The notes under the pieces were generated by a model. The model did not search any database. It had not been told where the DNA came from and was given only the letters and a program-made list of their open reading frames with translations. A DNA stretch of 5,377 nt. Source: an uncultured Bacteroidales bacterium (GTDB taxonomy: Bacteria > Bacteroidota > Bacteroidia > Bacteroidales > UBA932). Below, one piece after another: positions 1 through 5,377 of this stretch; position 1 is the first letter of the stretch; every line of letters starts with the position of its first letter. The position numbers and the translations under genes are program-made. The DNA lies in contig CAMNAD010000106.1 in the NCBI GenBank assembly GCA_946530505.1, positions 1-5,377 on the forward strand. Reading direction: 5' to 3'.

Positions 1-291
1 ACGTCTGCCGACAAGGAGTGCGATACGCTCCTTCATCTCCTCAGCCGCCTTCTTGGTAAAGGTGAGGGCAAGCACCCTGGTCGGATCCACCCCATTTGCC
101 AAGATATAAGCCACACGGCTCGTCAGCACCTTGGTCTTGCCTGACCCGGCGCCCGCCACTATCAAAAGAGGACCGTTAATCGTCTGGACAGCGAGTTTCT
201 GCTCCTCGTTCAGGCCCTTCAATATAATTTCAGCATCATTGTTTCTCTTAAATGACTCGTTCTCCATTTCCATTGTCTCATTTCTTACCAT
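1..291 (-). CDS. UvrD/PcrA-type SF1A DNA helicase, N-terminal part (gene runs off the window)
   Basis: This is the first 97 codons of an ATP-dependent 3'-5' DNA helicase of the UvrD/PcrA/Rep family, which act in the cytoplasm in DNA repair and in clearing replication obstacles. Visible in order are the Q-motif region LNEEQ (residues 27-31), the Walker A motif GAGSGKT (47-53) and motif Ia TFTKKAAEEM (77-86). Many relatives have TFTNKAA, so the K at the fourth position is a small variant. The ATG at 291 is chosen because an in-frame TAG lies just upstream and a purine-rich GGGGAAAGG precedes it by a few bases. Later in-frame ATGs at 273 and 267 are possible, since the first ~25 residues are outside the conserved domain. 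The rest lies beyond position 1, so UvrD, PcrA or a shorter paralogue cannot be told apart. It is transcribed divergently from the nqr operon and has no obvious functional link to it. Confidence 0.9.
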   Translation of the reverse strand, partial: MVRNETMEMENESFKRNNDAEIILKGLNEEQKLAVQTINGPLLIVAGAGSGKTKVLTSRVAYILANGVDPTRVLALTFTKKAAEEMKERIALLVGRR

Positions 292-315
292 TAAACCTTT
301 CCCCTATTCTTCGCA

Positions 316-346
316 CGAAATTAAGAAAAAACTGCCGATATACAAC
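316..346 (-). promoter_or_regulatory. Candidate Bacteroidota-type promoter of the helicase gene
   Basis: Read on the minus strand, GTTG (346-343) is followed after 19 bases by TAATTTCG (323-316). The Bacteroides consensus is TTTG at -33 and TAnnTTTG at -7, so each element has one mismatch. Transcription would start shortly before the proposed ATG at 291, giving a very short leader. This is a pattern match only. Confidence 0.35.
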
Positions 347-355
347 AGGTCTGTT
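344..355. promoter_or_regulatory. 12-bp inverted repeat beside the helicase promoter, possible operator
   Basis: AACAG-GT-CTGTT is a 5+2+5 inverted repeat that touches the candidate -33 element of the helicase gene. Its size and position suit a dimeric regulator. UvrD-type genes are SOS-controlled in several bacteria, but the sequence does not match a LexA box I can name with certainty. A chance palindrome of this length in 360 bp is possible. Confidence 0.25.
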
Positions 356-384
356 CTCTTGTTTTTTATCTGTTTTTAGCAATA

Positions 385-428
385 GCCCAATTGTGTATGC
401 AGAACAGGCGTTTTTGCATACATTGGGC
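385..428. repeat. Palindromic repeat unit 1
   Basis: The inner arms 395-404 and 412-421 pair with one mismatch (G402), around a 7-base centre CAGGCGT. TGTATGC (394-400) pairs fully with GCATACA (416-422). An outer stem GCCCAA (385-390) pairs perfectly with TTGGGC (423-428), with three unpaired bases at 391-393. Confidence 0.75.
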
Positions 429-436
429 ACTGAAAC

Positions 437-481
437 GGCATAGTTGTATGCAAAACCGGCGTTTTTGCATACAAGTAAGCC
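437..481. repeat. Palindromic repeat unit 2 (most regular)
   Basis: A perfect 12-bp inverted repeat, 444-455 with 463-474, surrounds the centre CCGGCGT. Pairing continues outward with two mismatches (443/475 and 440/478) through TA (441-442) with TA (476-477) and GGC (437-439) with GCC (479-481). The whole unit is a 45-base imperfect palindrome. A slipped register with one bulged T would close the loop to CGGC. Confidence 0.8.
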
Positions 482-489
482 AATTTCCA

Positions 490-530
490 GCTATTCGTAT
501 GCAAAACGGGGCTTTTTGCATACATGTGGC
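490..530. repeat. Palindromic repeat unit 3
   Basis: A perfect 10-bp inverted repeat, 497-506 with 514-523, surrounds the centre CGGGGCT. The outer arms GCTAT (490-494) and GTGGC (526-530) pair only if two G-U pairs are allowed, with a two-base internal loop (495-496 against 524-525). This is the most diverged unit. Confidence 0.7.
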
Positions 531-594
531 AACCATATAAGAAGAATCCCTTAAAAAAACAGAAATACACCGAGGATAATCGCCAAAAAATGGC

Positions 595-614
595 TATCTT
601 CGCGCATATTTTTG
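595..614 (+). promoter_or_regulatory. nqrA: Candidate -7 region of the nqr operon promoter
   Basis: Two overlapping-range matches to the Bacteroides TAnnTTTG element occur: TATCTTCG (595-602, one mismatch) and TATTTTTG (607-614, exact). Either would give a leader of a few tens of bases before the nqrA ATG at 652. No TTTG lies at the expected -33 distance from either, which lowers confidence. A small inverted repeat GCCA-N5-TGGC (582-594) sits just upstream and could be a regulator site or chance. Confidence 0.35.
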
Positions 615-651
615 TAACAGCAATACAAAACAAATTTTTACTCAATACACA

Positions 652-1989
652 ATGTCCAAGAACATCGTTTTGAAAAAGGGGCTTGACATTCCCGTGAACG
701 GGGCTGCCGAGCCCAGTCTTTCCAAGACCGTTTCTCCCGACATCGTTGCCGTAGAACCCACCGCACTCAAGGGATTCACTCCCCGCCTCCTTGTAAAAGA
801 AGGCGACAAGGTGCTTGCGGGCTCCCCTGTCATGGCAGACAAGAAGAATGCAGCCATCCTTCTTGCTTCTCCCGTCAGCGGCACTGTCAAGGAGATTGTG
901 CGTGGCGACAAGCGCAAACTGCTTGCCGTTACCGTACAGGCGGATGACGTGCAGGAATACCTGAAGTCCGAGCCTGCTTGCGGCGACGCAGAAGAGGTCA
1001 AGGAAACACTGCTCAAAGCCGGCCTGTGGCCATTCATCATTCAGAGGCCCTATGGTATAGTCGCCGATCCGGCAGCCACTCCAGGGGCTATTTTCGTATC
1101 AGCCTTCTCCACTGCGCCTCTCGCAGCCGATACCGAGTTCACCCTCGGAAACCGTGTGAACGACATTCAGGCAGCAGTCAACGCTCTTGCCAAGATTGCC
1201 CCCGTGCACATTGGAATCGCCGACTCTTCCTCCGCTTTCGCCAAACTCGAAAACGCTGAAGTTACCGTCTTCAAGGGCAAGCACCCTGCCGGCAACGTAG
1301 GTGTGCAGATTGCAGCCGTAAAGCCCATCCAGAAAGGGGACATCGTTTGGACTGTCTCCCTCCAGGGGCTTGCAGCCATAGGCAAGTACCTTACCAAGGG
1401 CATCTATGACGTCCGCCGCAAGGTTGCCGTCGCCGGCCCTGCAGCCATCGAGACTGCTTACGTAGAGACTCTTCCCGGCGCTCCCATGAAGACCCTGGCA
1501 GGATTCTACGGCGGCTCAGAGGAGGGCATCCGCATCATCAGCGGCGATCTTCTCAGCGGAAAAGCAGTCGGAGCTGAGGGTTATCTCGGCTTCTTCGACG
1601 ACACCGTCACCATTATCCTCGAAGGCACTGAGCCCGAACTCCTCGGATGGGCCAAACCGGTCCGCTGGAGTCAGTTCAGCACCGACCATTCCTACTTCTC
1701 ATGGCTTACCCCCTGGCGGAAGTACGACATGGACACCAATCTCCACGGCGGTCCCCGTGCTTTCGTCATGAACGACAGCTATTATGCTAAGGTGCTCCCT
1801 ATGGGCATCTTCCCTCTCTACCTCATCAAGGCCTGCCTTGCCGGAGACATCGACAAGATGGAGCAGTTCGGCATATATCAGGTCCTTCCCGAAGATCTTG
1901 CACTCTGCGAGTACATAGATCCTTCCAAGAACAATATCCAGGATATGATCGCTCAGGGCATTGACCTGATGCTTAAAGAAATGGCTTAA
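652..1989 (+). CDS. nqrA: Na+-translocating NADH:quinone reductase subunit A
   Basis: NqrA is the cytoplasmic, peripheral subunit of Na+-NQR. It docks on NqrB and is implicated in quinone binding at the end of the electron path. The product is 445 residues, about the length of the Vibrio cholerae protein (446). A barrel-sandwich (lipoyl-like) region is seen around residues 48-84 (VKEGDKVLAGSPV at 48-60, then ASPVSGTVKEI). HPAG (211-214) and the EGIRIISGDLLSG segment (291-303) are family hallmarks, as is the C-terminal region with a helix-rich GIFPLYLIKACLAGD (385-399). Where many proteobacterial NqrA proteins read LCTxVCPxK, this one reads LCEYIDPSK (418-426), so the second cysteine is Asp423. 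The family carries no cofactor there as far as I know. The ATG is the first in frame with the conserved N-terminus; no Shine-Dalgarno is visible and the leader is A/T-rich. It opens the operon, four bases ahead of nqrB. Confidence 0.97.
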   Translation: MSKNIVLKKGLDIPVNGAAEPSLSKTVSPDIVAVEPTALKGFTPRLLVKEGDKVLAGSPVMADKKNAAILLASPVSGTVKEIVRGDKRKLLAVTVQADDVQEYLKSEPACGDAEEVKETLLKAGLWPFIIQRPYGIVADPAATPGAIFVSAFSTAPLAADTEFTLGNRVNDIQAAVNALAKIAPVHIGIADSSSAFAKLENAEVTVFKGKHPAGNVGVQIAAVKPIQKGDIVWTVSLQGLAAIGKYLTKGIYDVRRKVAVAGPAAIETAYVETLPGAPMKTLAGFYGGSEEGIRIISGDLLSGKAVGAEGYLGFFDDTVTIILEGTEPELLGWAKPVRWSQFSTDHSYFSWLTPWRKYDMDTNLHGGPRAFVMNDSYYAKVLPMGIFPLYLIKACLAGDIDKMEQFGIYQVLPEDLALCEYIDPSKNNIQDMIAQGIDLMLKEMA

Positions 1990-1993
1990 GATT

Positions 1994-3082
1994 ATGAAGA
2001 AATTCTGGCTTGCAACAGTGGACGCCTTCTCTACCTTCCTGAAGGTTCCCGGCACGGTCACCCGTAAGGGCGCTCACGTGCGCGATGCGATCGATCTTAA
2101 GCGCATTATGATCATCGCCGTGATTTCCGTCGTTCCCGCCGCCATCTTTGGCATGTGGAACGTTGGTTATCAGCACTCCCTGGCCATCGGAGACGGCCGT
2201 CTCCAGATTCTGGCGAACTTCTGGTACGGATTCCTCAAGGTCCTGCCTCTCTATGTAGTCGCTTACGGCGTCGGACTTTTCATCGAGTTCTTCTCCGCCG
2301 GCATACGTGGCGAAGAGGTCAACGAGGGTTACCTCATGTCGGGTATGCTCATTCCTCTGATTGTCCCTGTCACCGTCCCTCTCTGGATGCTTGCGATTGC
2401 AGTCGCATTCAGCGTAATCTTCGTCAAGGAGGTCTTCGGAGGCACCGGCATGAACATCTGGAATCCTGCACTTGTCACCCGTGCGTTCCTCTTCTTCTCC
2501 TACCCTTCAGCCATGTCCGGTTCTCAGTGCTGGATAAGCCTCAAGGCCGGCGAGAACGTAGTGGACGGCTTCACCGGAGCCACTCCCCTCGCCCTTGACG
2601 GCGCATCCGCACAATATGGCACCGGTATTTGGGACTACATTATCGGTACCATTCCCGGTTCTGTAGGTGAGACTTCCGTAATCGCAATCCTGCTCGGCGC
2701 AGCCATCCTTATCTGGACGGGCGTCGCCAGCTGGAAGATCATGCTCTCATCCGTCGCAGGCGCCCTCTTCGTGGGCGGTCTTGCAAATCTCGGCGGAGTA
2801 GGCATCCCCGCTTGGGAGCACCTCGTACTGGGCGGCTTCGCCTTCGGTACCGTTTTCATGGCCACCGACCCTGTCACTTCGGCACAGACCGAATGCGGAA
2901 AGTGGATCTACGGTTTCCTGGTAGGCGCGCTATGCGTTACCGTACGCCTTTTCAACCCCGGTTATGCCGAGGGTATGATGCTGGCCATCCTGCTGGGCAA
3001 CACCTTCGCTCCTCTTATCGACCACTGCGTTGTGTCTTCGACCATGAAGCGCCGCGCAAAGGCCGCTGCAAAAACCGCTTAA
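1994..3082 (+). CDS. nqrB: Na+-translocating NADH:quinone reductase subunit B
   Basis: NqrB is the large membrane subunit, related to RnfD. It carries one FMN covalently bound by a phosphoester to threonine, is associated with riboflavin, and forms the Na+ path and part of the quinone site. The flavinylation motif DxxTGAT is present as DGFTGAT (191-197), making T197 the expected FMN site. The strongly conserved stretch starting EGYLMSGMLIP (111-121) and continuing to KEVFGGTGMNIWNPA (145-159) is intact, as is FMATDPVTS (298-306). About nine to ten hydrophobic segments can be made out, for example near 37-55, 78-100, 113-147, 228-268 and 303-345. At 362 residues it is shorter than the V. cholerae protein (about 415), with the deficit mainly in terminal and loop regions by inspection. 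The start follows the nqrA stop by four bases with no clear Shine-Dalgarno, suggesting coupled translation. Confidence 0.97.
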   Translation: MKKFWLATVDAFSTFLKVPGTVTRKGAHVRDAIDLKRIMIIAVISVVPAAIFGMWNVGYQHSLAIGDGRLQILANFWYGFLKVLPLYVVAYGVGLFIEFFSAGIRGEEVNEGYLMSGMLIPLIVPVTVPLWMLAIAVAFSVIFVKEVFGGTGMNIWNPALVTRAFLFFSYPSAMSGSQCWISLKAGENVVDGFTGATPLALDGASAQYGTGIWDYIIGTIPGSVGETSVIAILLGAAILIWTGVASWKIMLSSVAGALFVGGLANLGGVGIPAWEHLVLGGFAFGTVFMATDPVTSAQTECGKWIYGFLVGALCVTVRLFNPGYAEGMMLAILLGNTFAPLIDHCVVSSTMKRRAKAAAKTA

Positions 3083-3094
3083 TATATATGAGGT

Positions 3095-3886
3095 ATGAAT
3101 ACTAACAGCAATCTTTATACAGTCATCTATACGACCGTCATAGTAGTGGTGGTCGCAGCGGTTCTGGCTTTTGTCAGCCAGTCTCTCAAGAGCAAGCAGG
3201 ACGCCAACGAAAAGGCGGAAACCATCAGCCAGATGCTGACTGCCGGAGGATTCGGCACCAAGGCCGAGTTCCAGGCGATGGGCAATGCCAAGGTGCTCGA
3301 GACCTACGGCAACGAAATCGAATCGGCATTCACCGTAGACGCCAAGGGCGCCAAGGTGGCCGACCTCGACCTCGCCGCGAAAGAAGTCTTCTCCCCCAAG
3401 CAGCTCAAGGCTCAGAACTACAAAGTGAAGGCAGGAGAAGGCTACGCGCTTCCGGTCTTCATATTCAAGAACGGCATTACCGTGGTACCTGTATACGGCG
3501 CAGGCCTTTGGGGCCCCGTATGGGGATACATCGCTTTCGAAGCCGACGGCAAGACCATTCACGGAGCATATTTCGACCATGAATCAGAGACTGCAGGCCT
3601 CGGTGCCAAGATCAAGGACGATCCTGCCTTCCAGGCAGAGTTCGTTGGAGAGAAGGCATTCTTCGGCCAAAGCCCTGTCTTCTCCATCGTCAAGGGAGGC
3701 GCTCCCAAGGAAGATGGCAAGTCCGTAGTTGACAATCAGATCGACGCCATCACAGGCGCGACCATGACTTCCAACGGGCTGGACGCCGCAATCAATGCCT
3801 GGCTCGGAGCATACGCCGGATACTTCGGAACAGCAACCGTTCCCTGCACAGAATGCAGCGATAACGAAAAAACAGTGGAGGAATAA
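3095..3886 (+). CDS. nqrC: Na+-translocating NADH:quinone reductase subunit C (covalent FMN protein)
   Basis: NqrC is anchored by an N-terminal helix (about residues 8-28) with a soluble FMN-binding domain, and is related to RnfG. It relays electrons between the NqrD/NqrE iron-sulfur cluster and NqrB. The motif DAITGATMTS (217-226) fits the ApbE flavinylation pattern DxxTGAT, making T223 the expected FMN site. Other family features are YGAGLWGPVWGYIAF (134-148) and HESETAGLGAKI (162-173). The product is 263 residues, similar to the V. cholerae protein (about 257). The C-terminus ends with an acidic, hydrophilic tail containing C251-T-E-C254, discussed under findings. The start at 3095 lies 12 bases after nqrB. 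GAGG (3090-3093) is too close to the ATG to be a normal ribosome site. The final codons contain the ribosome site of nqrD. Confidence 0.97.
   Translation: MNTNSNLYTVIYTTVIVVVVAAVLAFVSQSLKSKQDANEKAETISQMLTAGGFGTKAEFQAMGNAKVLETYGNEIESAFTVDAKGAKVADLDLAAKEVFSPKQLKAQNYKVKAGEGYALPVFIFKNGITVVPVYGAGLWGPVWGYIAFEADGKTIHGAYFDHESETAGLGAKIKDDPAFQAEFVGEKAFFGQSPVFSIVKGGAPKEDGKSVVDNQIDAITGATMTSNGLDAAINAWLGAYAGYFGTATVPCTECSDNEKTVEE
3877..3881 (+). promoter_or_regulatory. nqrD: Shine-Dalgarno site of nqrD, inside the end of nqrC
   Basis: GGAGG lies 8 bases before the nqrD ATG and overlaps the last sense codons of nqrC. It fixes the nqrD start at 3890 and implies translational coupling. Such a strong site is unusual beside nqrA, nqrB and nqrE, which have none. 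Confidence 0.75.
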
Positions 3887-3889
3887 GAT

Positions 3890-4495
3890 ATGAAACTGAA
3901 AGAAACAATTCTCGATCCTATCTTCAAGAGCAATCCTATCACCGTCCTGGTGCTTGGTATCTGCTCCTCGCTGGCAGTAACCGTAACCCTCAAGGGAGCC
4001 CTCGTCATGGCGCTTTCCGTAATGATCGTGTGCGGCATCTCCAGCCTGATTCTCTCCATTATGCGCAACACCATTCCCGGACGAGTACGTATCATCGTAC
4101 AGCTGGTGGTAGTTGCTATGATGGTGATTCTGGTGGACCAGATCCTCAAGAGCTTCGAGGCCACCTATCCCATCGACAAACAGCTTTCCGTCTACATCAG
4201 CCTGATCATCACCAACTGCATCGTGATGGGCCGCATCGAGGCGTTCGCCCTCGGCAACAAGCCCATCCCTTCGATGCTTGACGGTCTGGCAAACGGTGCC
4301 GGTTACGGAATGATCCTTCTCATCGTGGCCTTCTTCCGCGAGCTTCTCGGAAGCGGCACTCTCTTCGGGCTCCAGGTCATGCCTGCGGGCTATGTGACCA
4401 ACAATCTGGTTATCCTGCCTCCTTTCGCACTCATCCTTCTCGGATGCATCGTGTGGGTTCAGCGCAGCATCCAGAAAGATCTTCAGGAGAAATAA
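3890..4495 (+). CDS. nqrD: Na+-translocating NADH:quinone reductase subunit D
   Basis: NqrD is an integral membrane subunit related to RnfE. With NqrE it forms a pseudo-symmetric pair that holds a membrane-embedded 2Fe-2S cluster passing electrons across the membrane. Two of the cluster ligands are expected to be C25 (in LGICSSLAV, 22-30) and C110 (in ITNC, 107-110), matching the conserved cysteine pair known from V. cholerae. Family hallmarks include NPITVLVLGIC near the N-terminus, GRIEAFALGNKP (114-125) and FFRELLGSGTLFG (148-160). Six hydrophobic segments are seen, roughly 15-33, 36-58, 68-86, 99-120, 130-150 and 173-192. Two further cysteines (C48, C186) are not known ligands. The length of 201 residues is slightly below the 210 of V. 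cholerae. It starts 3 bases after the nqrC stop. Confidence 0.97.
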   Translation: MKLKETILDPIFKSNPITVLVLGICSSLAVTVTLKGALVMALSVMIVCGISSLILSIMRNTIPGRVRIIVQLVVVAMMVILVDQILKSFEATYPIDKQLSVYISLIITNCIVMGRIEAFALGNKPIPSMLDGLANGAGYGMILLIVAFFRELLGSGTLFGLQVMPAGYVTNNLVILPPFALILLGCIVWVQRSIQKDLQEK

Positions 4496-4512
4496 CATAA
4501 GCGCAACTGAAT

Positions 4513-5109
4513 ATGGAATACATAAGTTTATTCGTCAAATCGATATTCGTTGACAACATGATCTTCGCATACTTCCTGGGTATGTGCTCATACCTGGCAG
4601 TATCGAAGAATGTGAAGACTGCTTCCGGACTCGGTGTCGCCGTAATGTTCGTGCTCCTCGTCACAGTGCCTGTCAACTATCTTCTCAACAAATATGTCCT
4701 CGGACCGGACGCACTCATCAAGGGCGTCGACCTGAGTTTCCTCAGCGTCATCATCTTCATCGCCGTCATCGCGGCAATCGTGCAGATTGTAGAGATGGTG
4801 GTCGAGAAGTTCGCTCCCTCGCTGTACTCCGCACTCGGCATCTTCCTCCCGCTCATCGCAGTGAACTGCGCCATCCTCGGCGGAGCCCTGTTCATGCAGC
4901 AGAAGGAATTCGCCAATGTGGGTGAATCCGCAGTCTACGCTCTCGGCTCCGGCCTCGGCTGGTTCCTTGCAATCGTAGCGCTTGCCGCCATCCGCGAGAA
5001 ACTCAGCTACAGCAACGTTCCCCCGGCACTCAAGGGGCTTGGTATCACTTTCATTACTGTCGGCCTGATGGGTATCGCCTTCATGGCCTTCATGGGCATT
5101 TCACTTTAA
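4513..5109 (+). CDS. nqrE: Na+-translocating NADH:quinone reductase subunit E
   Basis: NqrE is the RnfA-related membrane partner of NqrD. C25 (in LGMCSYLAV, 22-30) and C119 (in AVNC, 116-119) are the expected second pair of ligands for the 2Fe-2S cluster shared with NqrD. Recognisable family stretches are FVDNMIFAYFLGMCSYLAVSK (start to about residue 32), YSALGIFLPLIAVNCAILG (105-123) and AAIREKLSYSNVP (158-170). Six hydrophobic segments can be seen, near 12-31, 39-58, 73-95, 104-126, 140-160 and 173-196. The 198-residue length equals that of V. cholerae NqrE. The start is set by homology; the 17-base gap after nqrD has no Shine-Dalgarno at normal spacing. Confidence 0.97.
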   Translation: MEYISLFVKSIFVDNMIFAYFLGMCSYLAVSKNVKTASGLGVAVMFVLLVTVPVNYLLNKYVLGPDALIKGVDLSFLSVIIFIAVIAAIVQIVEMVVEKFAPSLYSALGIFLPLIAVNCAILGGALFMQQKEFANVGESAVYALGSGLGWFLAIVALAAIREKLSYSNVPPALKGLGITFITVGLMGIAFMAFMGISL

Positions 5110-5110
5110 T

Positions 5111-5116
5111 AAGGAG
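5111..5116 (+). promoter_or_regulatory. nqrF: Shine-Dalgarno site of nqrF
   Basis: AAGGAG lies 8 bases before the nqrF ATG at 5125, in the 15-base gap after nqrE. It supports that start, which also gives the expected short N-terminal membrane helix. Confidence 0.75.
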
Positions 5117-5124
5117 ACTGAAAC

Positions 5125-5377
5125 ATGACATCAACCATTATTTCTGCTGTCCTCGTTATAGTGATCGTAACGCTGCTGCTCGTAGCGCTGCTGCTCATCA
5201 TCAAGGCAAGGCTCACACCTTCCGGGACAGTTACAATCGACATCAACAATGGCAAGAAAGTGCTCGAGGTCGCCCAGGGCGGCGATGTGATGCACACCCT
5301 TGCCGACCATAAGATCTTCCTTCCCTCCGCCTGCGGCGGCAAGGCCAACTGCGGCCAGTGCAAGGTGCAGGTCCTCG
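5125..5377 (+). CDS. nqrF: Na+-translocating NADH:quinone reductase subunit F, N-terminal part (gene runs off the window)
   Basis: NqrF is the NADH-oxidising entry subunit, with an N-terminal membrane helix, a ferredoxin domain and a C-terminal FAD/NADH reductase domain. The 84 codons present cover a hydrophobic helix (about residues 4-27), the start of the plant-type 2Fe-2S ferredoxin domain (about 33 onward) and three cluster cysteines, C70, C76 and C79, in ACGGKANCGQCKV (69-81). These positions match those of V. cholerae NqrF. The fourth cysteine and the whole reductase domain lie beyond the window end. The gene is not visibly broken. It closes the usual A-F order. An apbE flavin transferase gene, needed to load FMN on NqrB and NqrC, is not in the window. 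Confidence 0.96.
   Translation, partial: MTSTIISAVLVIVIVTLLLVALLLIIKARLTPSGTVTIDINNGKKVLEVAQGGDVMHTLADHKIFLPSACGGKANCGQCKVQVL

Larger units (their letters stand above)
385..530. repeat. Array of three imperfect palindromes with exact 51-bp period
   Basis: Three related hairpin-forming units lie between the divergent helicase and nqrA genes. The conserved core is a 29-bp element, TGTATGC(A/G)AAA, a 7-base centre, then TTTTGCATACA. Cores begin at 394, 445 and 496, exactly 51 bp apart, separated by 22 bp of dissimilar sequence. When outer arms are included the hairpins span 385-428, 437-481 and 490-530, with 8-base linkers (429-436 and 482-489). As the genes are divergent, no transcription terminator is needed here. 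Possible roles are protein binding sites, a structured leader RNA if transcription starts upstream, or REP-like dispersed palindromes. The sequence does not decide between these. Confidence 0.85.

Noticed and set aside
131..443. Small plus-strand frames over the helicase start and intergenic region
   Set aside because: They run antisense to the conserved helicase motifs or into the repeats, with no family resemblance.
385..530. CRISPR array (29-bp repeats with 22-bp spacers)
   Set aside because: Only three units, cores differ from each other, spacers are shorter than normal, the flanking spacer bases pair with each other as hairpin arms, and no cas gene is present.
385..530. Transcription terminators
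   Set aside because: Both flanking genes point away from this region, so neither ends here, and no hairpin is followed by a proper T-run outside its own stem.
376..645. Minus-strand 89-codon reading frame with repeated YAKxPVLHT
   Set aside because: The repeat period of 51 is a multiple of three, so the palindromes stay in frame by arithmetic; the palindrome gives a similar YA...LHT reading on both strands. There is no ribosome site or recognisable domain, and it covers the probable nqr promoter.
2930..3580. Minus-strand frame of 216 codons opposite nqrB/nqrC
   Set aside because: It is the complement of conserved coding sequence and has no domain or start signal.
3584..4498. Long minus-strand frame of 304 codons opposite nqrC/nqrD
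   Set aside because: It is the complement of two clearly conserved genes, its His/Asp/Glu-rich composition is a by-product of their codon bias, and no domain is visible.
652..5377. RNF complex instead of Na+-NQR
   Set aside because: An NqrA-type subunit without ferredoxin clusters, the A-F order and an NqrF-type membrane-anchored 2Fe-2S N-terminus are diagnostic of NQR; RnfB and RnfC ferredoxin motifs are absent.

Overview
The window carries a nearly complete nqr operon, encoding the six-subunit Na+-translocating NADH:quinone oxidoreductase (Na+-NQR). Divergently, across a 360-bp intergenic region, lies the 5' end of a UvrD/PcrA-type helicase gene. The gene order nqrA-B-C-D-E-F, the presence of NqrA, and the flavin and iron-sulfur residues identify Na+-NQR rather than the related RNF complex. 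A Bacteroidota, probably Bacteroidales, source is suggested by the NqrA sequence style, the mostly missing Shine-Dalgarno sites, A/T-rich leaders and TAnnTTTG-like promoter elements. This is inference; genus cannot be assigned.

Layout. Positions 1-291 (minus strand) hold the first 97 codons of the helicase, with an intact Walker A motif. Positions 292-651 are A/T-rich and non-coding. They contain candidate promoters for both directions, a short palindrome next to the helicase promoter, and three imperfect palindromes repeated at an exact 51-bp period (385-530). Positions 652-5377 (plus strand) hold nqrA, nqrB, nqrC, nqrD, nqrE and the first 84 codons of nqrF, with gaps of only 3-17 bp and no internal terminator, so one transcript is expected.

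How the genes work together. In the known enzyme, NqrF takes a hydride from NADH onto FAD and passes electrons to its 2Fe-2S cluster. They then move to a 2Fe-2S cluster held between NqrD and NqrE, to covalent FMN on NqrC, to covalent FMN and riboflavin in NqrB, and finally to quinone near NqrA/NqrB, driving Na+ out of the cell. The ligands visible here are intact: three NqrF cysteines, two cysteines each in NqrD and NqrE, and the flavinylated threonines of NqrB (T197) and NqrC (T223).

The least expected part is the intergenic repeat array. Its inner stems are conserved in sequence, while its outer stems differ in sequence but still largely pair. That suggests a selected hairpin structure of unknown function. 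The operon itself is a well-known system.
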